The notes below the pieces were generated by a model, which worked only from the letters and a program-made list of their open reading frames with translations, did no database searches and had not been told where the DNA came from. The translations under genes were made by a program, and so were the position numbers. From contig CANXME010001990.1 of the NCBI GenBank assembly GCA_948144175.1, positions 1,302,001 to 1,366,000 of the forward strand: a DNA stretch of 64,000 bases, in the 5' to 3' direction. Shown here piece by piece: positions 58,300-64,000 of the stretch; position 1 is the stretch's first letter; every line of letters starts with the position of its first letter. Origin of the DNA: Closterium sp. NIES-65. Taxonomy: Eukaryota > Streptophyta > Zygnematophyceae > Desmidiales > Closteriaceae.

Positions 58300-59995
58300 T
58301 GCCATTAAGCCTGCTTGGTGTTGGTTAGTGACATGCATTTGCACCTGACAGTCTGTTGCTTCGTACTGCTCGACGCTTGATGGAAACTGACATGACAGTA
58401 CGGTAACTGCTTTGCATGGCGTGTTAAGCTCTAAGCCGACCACTACATGGTGTCAGTCAGGACACTCAGAAACACAACATAGTGGTTGGGGTCTTGCTGA
58501 ACTTGATGAGTAGTCAGGAACAACCTCCAAGAGGGATGGCAGGCAACCATGTGAGTATTTCACTTTCACATGCACCTCAACGTGAATCGTCCTTATGCAG
58601 CGCCCTAGAAAAGGTGCTATGCATCGGCCCGTGAGCGTAGTAATGTGGACACTATGCAGCTTCTATCATCTCCAAGGCCGTAACATCTACGCGGCAAGCC
58701 AGTTGTTGATGTGATCCAAATTGTGCTTGCTCTCACGAATTGCACAATGTTTATTGATGGTTGCTAGGTGTGAACACTGGTATAGTCGTTGTAAGTCACG
58801 CCAAGTATTCACCCTAATCTGATACTGCAAATTCACAAAAGCATACCAGTGTGCGATACGGCGGCCGGACTGACACTGTTAGTTTACGCGTGCAGGATGA
58901 TTAGTTTGAAGCAACCTGTGAGCACCTTGTTTTGAAGGGAAACTTTGTTAACCTTTCAACATTTCCCAAAATCGTCATTCCCTTATCGCATCAATCATGT
59001 TACATCCCCGCTACAAATAGCCGTGCCACGAAATCAATGTTTCAACGCAACCACTCGGGGTATTCTCGAACCGCAATGTCTTGCATCCATCACGGCTCCA
59101 AACGCACAAATGTGCGCCGACAACGCGCTGCCAATTTGCTGCAGTCACATCGATTTTATTTTTTGGTGTGCGGCAAGGCTTGGTTCAGTTCCCGTGCTCA
59201 CGCATGTAATTACTTTCTACTTGACGCACTTATAATTCCGATCAGGCATTGTGGGCGCTAGGGCGTTCTAGCCCAAGTAGTCTGCTGCAATTTAGGATTC
59301 GAAACATTGGCTCATTGACAGCGCGTTTCTTGCAACCCCCAGGGCAGCTAAACTGTTGCGCTGCACCAGCCCCACCACCCAACGTGCTGCCACCTGGTAA
59401 CTCGTTACAGGAACAAGCATCTTCATGCCGATTCTCATGCCGGGAGATGAGACCACGCTATGCTCCACGTTCGAAGTACCTAGTTCGTCTTGCTGGAAGC
59501 CGTTCGGTTCTCGTCACGATACCCCCCTACGGTAGGCACGTCAAGCAACAACGGTAGTAGTACTACCTGGTAGTCAATGTCGATGTTCCCTCTGGCACTC
59601 GATGCAAAGTGAGAATATGGCAGAGGTAGCACGTAATAGCCGCCATCTCGCTGTTCTCGTAATAGGCTCATCCAGCTATGGCGCTCCGAGTGGCTCTCGT
59701 AGGAAGCACGTCCTGCTTTGGCGTTGCGATTGGCTCTCGTAGTAGGCTCGTCCTGCTCTGGGAAGGCGGTGATGTTATCTGACGGCGCGTCCAACAAGGG
59801 CGCGTTTCGCGGCCGTTGGCGAGTTTCGCGGGCACGTAGTGCGATTGCGCGCTGTTGTTCTGGCAGGCACGTCCAGCTCGCGCGCCGCTGTTCCTTGCGT
59901 CTCTAACACGTATTTATGGAAAACTTGATACTTAGGGATGCACAGCAGAATTTTGTAGCCGTTAATTGGGCTTGTTTAGCAGAATTGATAGAGAG
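58300..59995. other. Intergenic region of element II between protease and ORF2
   Basis: 1.7 kb without a recognised gene. The corresponding interval in element I is 5.7 kb because of the hAT-like gene and the satellite there. It should contain the ORF2 promoter. Confidence 0.5.
59652..59771. repeat. Three 40-bp repeats upstream of ORF2 (element II)
   Basis: TCTCGTA recurs at 59655, 59695 and 59735, each followed by a GGCTCGTCCTGCT-like box. Diverged tandem units that end about 225 bp before the ORF2 start; a promoter role is possible but unproven. Confidence 0.7.
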
Positions 59996-62027
59996 ATGGC
60001 AGACATCATTGTTTCTGAACAGGCCGATGCTAGTTTGCTCCTCGGTAGCGCTGGAGCTTTACATCCCTCGGGCGACGCGAAAACCGACGCGGAACAGCAG
60101 CTGCACGACAAGATGACGCCTCACGATACCTCCTAGCTAGTTGTGCGGTATCGTCGGAAGAACACACTTCCTGCACGCGATGCCAAGGTGGAATCGGAAG
60201 GGGCATCTTCATCGGATAGTGAGCAATCTGAAGAAGAGGCCTACGATGGCAAGGTTAGACGCGGCGGTTCACGCGGGTGGAGGAACGGTCGAAAGCTGAA
60301 GCCGTTAGACCAGTGCAAACCTGCTACGGGGAGGAAAGGTACGCAATGAGCTTTTATCCAGCTTCTTCAAGTTTGCATGTCTTAAAGTTGCTCGTTAATA
60401 ATTTGGATGTGTTCACACCCAATCCAGAGAGGTGCTGCCCTCCTATTAACTGAGCGTATCGTCCTTACTTCATGCGTGTTGTAGGTACCCTCGCTGGAGC
60501 CAATAAAAATAAGAAAAAAAGACAAGACGCGGCTGGTGCAACAGGAATCGTGCAAGATGTAGATGATAAGGAGCAACTGCCAGAGAAAGGGCATAAGCGT
60601 GGGGATGAGCGTGATGGAGAGCGTGAGGGCAGGCGTGAGGGAGGGCTTGAGGGCAGCCGTGAAGGCAGGCGTGAGGGCAGGCGGGAGGGAGAGCGTGAGG
60701 CTGAACATGAGAGAGAGCGTGAGGGAGAGCGTGAGGGAGAGCGTGATGTGAAGCGTGAGGGAGAGCGAGAGGGAGAGCGTGAGGGAGAGCGTGATGTGAA
60801 GCGTGAGGGAGACCGTGATGTGAAGCGTGTGGGGGAGCATGGGGTGAAGCGTGAGGGAGAGCGTGATATGAAGCATGATGCGTCTTCTCCCTCTACTCCA
60901 GCAGGTGTTCGTGCGGCGGATGCACACAATGTTCGAGGGCATGAGGAGGGTGGGAGGGAGAGCCGCGGCACTGAGCTAGAAGATCAGAGGGGGGTGTCAG
61001 GGAGGGTGAAGGCACGGTCCAGAAAGGCTGGAAAGAAGGCCGCTGCTGAGGTCAAATCTTCTGATGGAGAAGATAGTTCTGAGGAGGAATCAGGGAGTTC
61101 ATCCAGGAGCGAGGAGAAGTATGATGAGGAAGAGGACGAGAGTGATGACGCTGAAACTGGGTCCGGGAGTGATGACGACGGTAGGAGAGGGGGGAGGGCG
61201 CGAGGAGCGCGCAACCACCGCTATAGCGGAAAGCGTGGTCATGCAACCGGTGGTAAGGCTGGTAGTGGACGTAAACGGCAGAGACGTAGAGAGTGTGCTC
61301 AAGGAAAGCGAGCAGATACTGAGGGTTACGCCCGGCGGCGTTGTAAGGAGCGTCCTGTTGTGAGACAGGACGTTGGCTTCTACAATGAGATGAGGACCAT
61401 GGTGAACTCGGATGATGCTGGTCCGTCGAATCGTCGGGAGAACGTTCGGATGAAACGGGCAGCAACCAACGATCCGTATGCTGCCCTTGCTTCCACCTCA
61501 GTATTGGGAAAGAGAGCATCTAGATTTCAAGATTCGAGTGTGATGACAACGCTGGCCAGCAGCATGACAACACGCACAATCCAGCCGGTGGTAGTGACCA
61601 TCCGGCCTGTGGTGGGGGTCTGGGGGCGGAAGATGGTGAGGCGGGTGGTGTTGGAGATTGGTTCAATGATGGCAGGAAAGTTGGACGCTCTGACCCAGCA
61701 ACTCCACCCCCGTTCGCATCGGCAAGAGGCGATTCCCCGCTCGACGCTAGCGGAGTGCCCATCATTACCTCGAGCAATTCTCCTAATGAATCCATGCAGC
61801 AACTCTTCCGGGCATTGCAGGAAGCTAATCGGCAGATTGCCGAGCTAAAGGCCGGTCGTGGACCTTCGGTGGACCGGGGGGGAAGTGGGACGCAAATCCC
61901 GCCACTTACCTCGATATCCAGTGAACAACCTGAGCCGCCTGAAACGCCGGGCGCTGTGGCGGAGAGCGCTGTACAAGGCACTCCCATCACCAGGAGGCAT
62001 GGGATGCCAAACGCGACTAATTTGAAG
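59996..62027 (+). pseudogene. ORF2 of element II: acidic coiled-coil protein, 5' part
   Basis: Exon 1 59996-60338 and exon 2 60485-62027, ending AATTTGAAG at a GTAAGT donor, the same exon end as in element I. Shared landmarks: YRRKN (YRKN in element I), a Ser/Asp/Glu tract, a basic region, NDPYAAL, the coiled coil (MQQLFRALQEANRQIAELKA) and RRHGMPNATNLK at the donor. In place of the Gly/Arg/Ala repeats of element I it has an Arg/Glu-rich repeat. Lesions: TAG at 60134-60136 in exon 1, and a net one-base frameshift in exon 2, near 61530-61560. Later exons lie outside the window. Function unknown. Confidence 0.65.
60590..60895 (+). repeat. Coding repeat GA/GCGTGAGG in ORF2 exon 2 (element II)
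   Basis: GAGCGTGAGGGA and GATGTGAAGCGTGAGGGA units of 12 and 18 bp encode EREGEREG and DVKREGE repeats. All unit lengths are multiples of three, so expansion keeps the frame. It occupies the place of the Gly/Arg/Ala repeat of element I. Confidence 0.85.
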
Positions 62028-62129
62028 GTAAGTACCACCAATTTCTCCTACCGATTGCCACACCTGACTCGCTGGCTTGCTCATTATACGGTTTTGTTTG
62101 ACCAATGGTGCATTTTCATTCTCTTTCTC

Positions 62130-64000
62130 CAGTTGTCTAGTTTTTCCCACTCTCTGGTCACATTCCCACTCTCTGGTTTCCTTCTATGCACTGATTCATT
62201 CTCATTCCCACCCTCTGGTCCCATTCTCTGCAGTGACTCATTCACATTCCCACTCTCTGGTTTACTTATCTGCAGTGATTCATTCTCATCCCACCCTCTG
62301 GTCTCATTCTCTGCAGTGACTCCCACTCTCTGGTTTCCTTCTCTGCAGTGATTCATTCTCATCCCACCCTCCGGTCTCATTTTCTGCAGTGACTCATTCA
62401 CATTCCCACTCTCTGGTTTCCTTCTATGCACTGATTCATTCTCATTCCCACCCTCTGGTCCCATTCTCTGCAGTGACTCATTCACATTCCCACTCTCTGG
62501 TTTCCTTCTCTGCAGTGATTCATTCTCATCCCACCCTCTGGTCTCATTCTCTGCAGTGACTCCCACTCTCTGGTTTCCTTCTCTGCAGTGATTCATTCTC
62601 ATCCCACCCTCAAGGCTCATTCTCTGCAGTGACTCATTCACATTCCCACTCTCTGGTTTCCTTCTATGCACTGAGTCATTCTCATTCCCACCCTCTGGTC
62701 CCATTCTCTGCAATGACTCATTCACATTCCCACTCTCTGGGTACCTTCTCTGCAGTGATTCATTCTCATCCCACCCTCTGGTCTCATTCTCTGCAGCGAC
62801 TCATTCACATTCCCACTCTCTGGTTTCCTTCTATGCACTGATTCATTCTCATCCCACCCTCTGGTCTCATTCTCTGCTGTGACTCAGTCACATTCCCACT
62901 CTCTGGTTTCCTTCTCTGCAGTGATTCATTCTCATCCCCACCCTCTGGTCTCATTCTCTGCGGTGACTCCCACTCTCTGGTTTCCTTCTCTGGAGTGACT
63001 CATTTACATTCCTACTCTCTGGTTTTCTTCTCTGCAGAGATTCATTCTCATCCCACCCTCTGGTCTCATTCTCTGCAGTGACTCATTCACATTCACACTC
63101 TGGTTTCCTTCGCTGCAGTGATTCATTCTCATCCCACCATCTGGTCTCATTACCTGCAGTGACTCATTCACATTCCCACTCTCTGGTTTCCTTCTCTGCA
63201 GTGATTCATTCTCATCCCACCCTCAAGGCTCATTCTCTGCAGTGACTCATTCACATTCCCACTCTCTGGTTTCCTTCTATGCACTGATTCATTCTCATTC
63301 CCACCCTCTGGTCCCATTCTCTGCAGTGACTCATTCACATTCCCACTCTCTGGTTTCCTTCTCTGCAGTGATTCATTCTCATCCCACCCTCTGGTCTCAT
63401 TGTCTGCAGTGACTCCCACTCTCTGGTTTCCTTCTCTGCAGTGATTCATTCTCATCCCACCCTCTGGTCTCATTCTCTGCAGTGACTCCCACTCTCTGCT
63501 TTCCTTCTCTGCAGTGATTCATTTTCATCCCACTCTCTGGTCTCATTCTCTGCAGTGACTCCCACTCTCTGGTTTGCTTCTCTGCAGTGATTCATTCTCA
63601 TCCCACCCTCTGGTCTCATTCTCTGCAGTGACTCCCACTCTCTGGTTTCCTTCTCTGCAGTGATTCATTCTCATCCCACCCTCAAGGCTCATTCTTTGCA
63701 GTGACTCATTCACATTCCCACTCTCTGGTTTCCTTCTATGCACTGATTCATTCTCATTCCCACCCTCTGGTCCCATTCTCTGCAGTGACTCATTCACATT
63801 CCCACTCTCTGGTTTCCTTCTCTGCAGTGATTCATTCTCATCCCACCCTCTGGTCTCATTCTCTGCAGTGACTCCCACTCTCTGGTTTCCTTCTCTGCAG
63901 TGATTCATTCTCATCCCACCCTCAAGGCTCATTCTCTGCAGTGACTCATTCACATTCCCACTCTCTGGTTTCCTTCTATGCACTGATTCATTCTCATTCC
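62130..64000. repeat. Pyrimidine-rich satellite in ORF2 intron 2 of element II
   Basis: Units of about 40-60 bp: TCATTCACATTCCCACTCTC, TGGTTTCCTTCTCTGCAGTG and ATTCATTCTCATCCCACCCT. A variant block with TTCTATGCACTGA recurs about every 240 bp (62179, 62421, 62663). It runs to the window end. Most units carry TTCTCTGCAG, a strong 3' splice-site look-alike. The same intron in element I holds the unrelated 734-bp satellite. Confidence 0.95.

Larger units (their letters stand above)
48531..64000. mobile_element. Element II: inverted copy of the three-gene transposon, right end outside
   Basis: The left end CATCACAAAAATGCG begins at 48531. Genes follow in the order transposase (minus, 55490-49029), Ulp1-like (plus, 56003-58299) and ORF2 (plus, 59996 onward), the exact mirror of element I. 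ORF2 is cut by the window edge within an intron after 62027, so the element is at least 15.5 kb here. All three genes carry inactivating changes. Confidence 0.7.

Noticed and set aside
1-64000. tRNA, rRNA, riboswitch or bacterial operon signals
   Set aside because: None recognised by eye; gene structures are spliced and eukaryotic.

Overview
The window is eukaryotic nuclear DNA made almost entirely of transposable elements. Genes are split by GT..AG introns, Ty1-copia and LINE retroelements are present, and no operon, Shine-Dalgarno site, tRNA or rRNA was seen. Copia proteins of this kind, a Plavaka-like transposase and very repeat-rich introns fit a green-lineage host, perhaps a streptophyte alga such as a zygnematophyte. 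That assignment is a guess from style, not a match.

The central find is a large DNA transposon seen in two opposite orientations plus a fragment. Element I (about 6160-29902) is bounded by inverted ends starting CATCACAAA. It carries three spliced genes: a Plavaka-like (CMC/CACTA-type) transposase on the + strand (23034-29622), and, divergently on the - strand, a Ulp1/C48-type cysteine protease (22109-20820) and a long acidic, coiled-coil protein of unknown function here called ORF2 (15098-7175). Element II (48531 to beyond 64000) has the same plan inverted: transposase on - (55490-49029), then Ulp1 (56003-58299) and ORF2 (59996 onward) on +. A third ORF2 fragment (48508-46053) ends where element II begins, so element II seems to have landed in a relative. 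The transposase of element I splices to an open frame of 850 codons. The other five genes carry stops, frameshifts or truncation.

Nearly every long intron of these genes is filled by a tandem array with 16-734 bp periods. Arrays at homologous intron positions in different copies are unrelated in sequence, while coding exons keep identical lengths.

Layout: 1-104 LTR remnant; 105-6070 two tandem LINE relics (ORF1 plus endonuclease, no reverse transcriptase seen); 6160-29902 element I with a nested hAT-like gene (16661-18252) and a satellite (19045-20880); 30225-36261 a degenerate copia element; 36665-43879 a young copia element with a perfect 5-bp target duplication; 44532-44663 a solo LTR with perfect duplication; 46053-48508 ORF2 fragment; 48531-64000 element II. 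No ordinary host gene was recognised.
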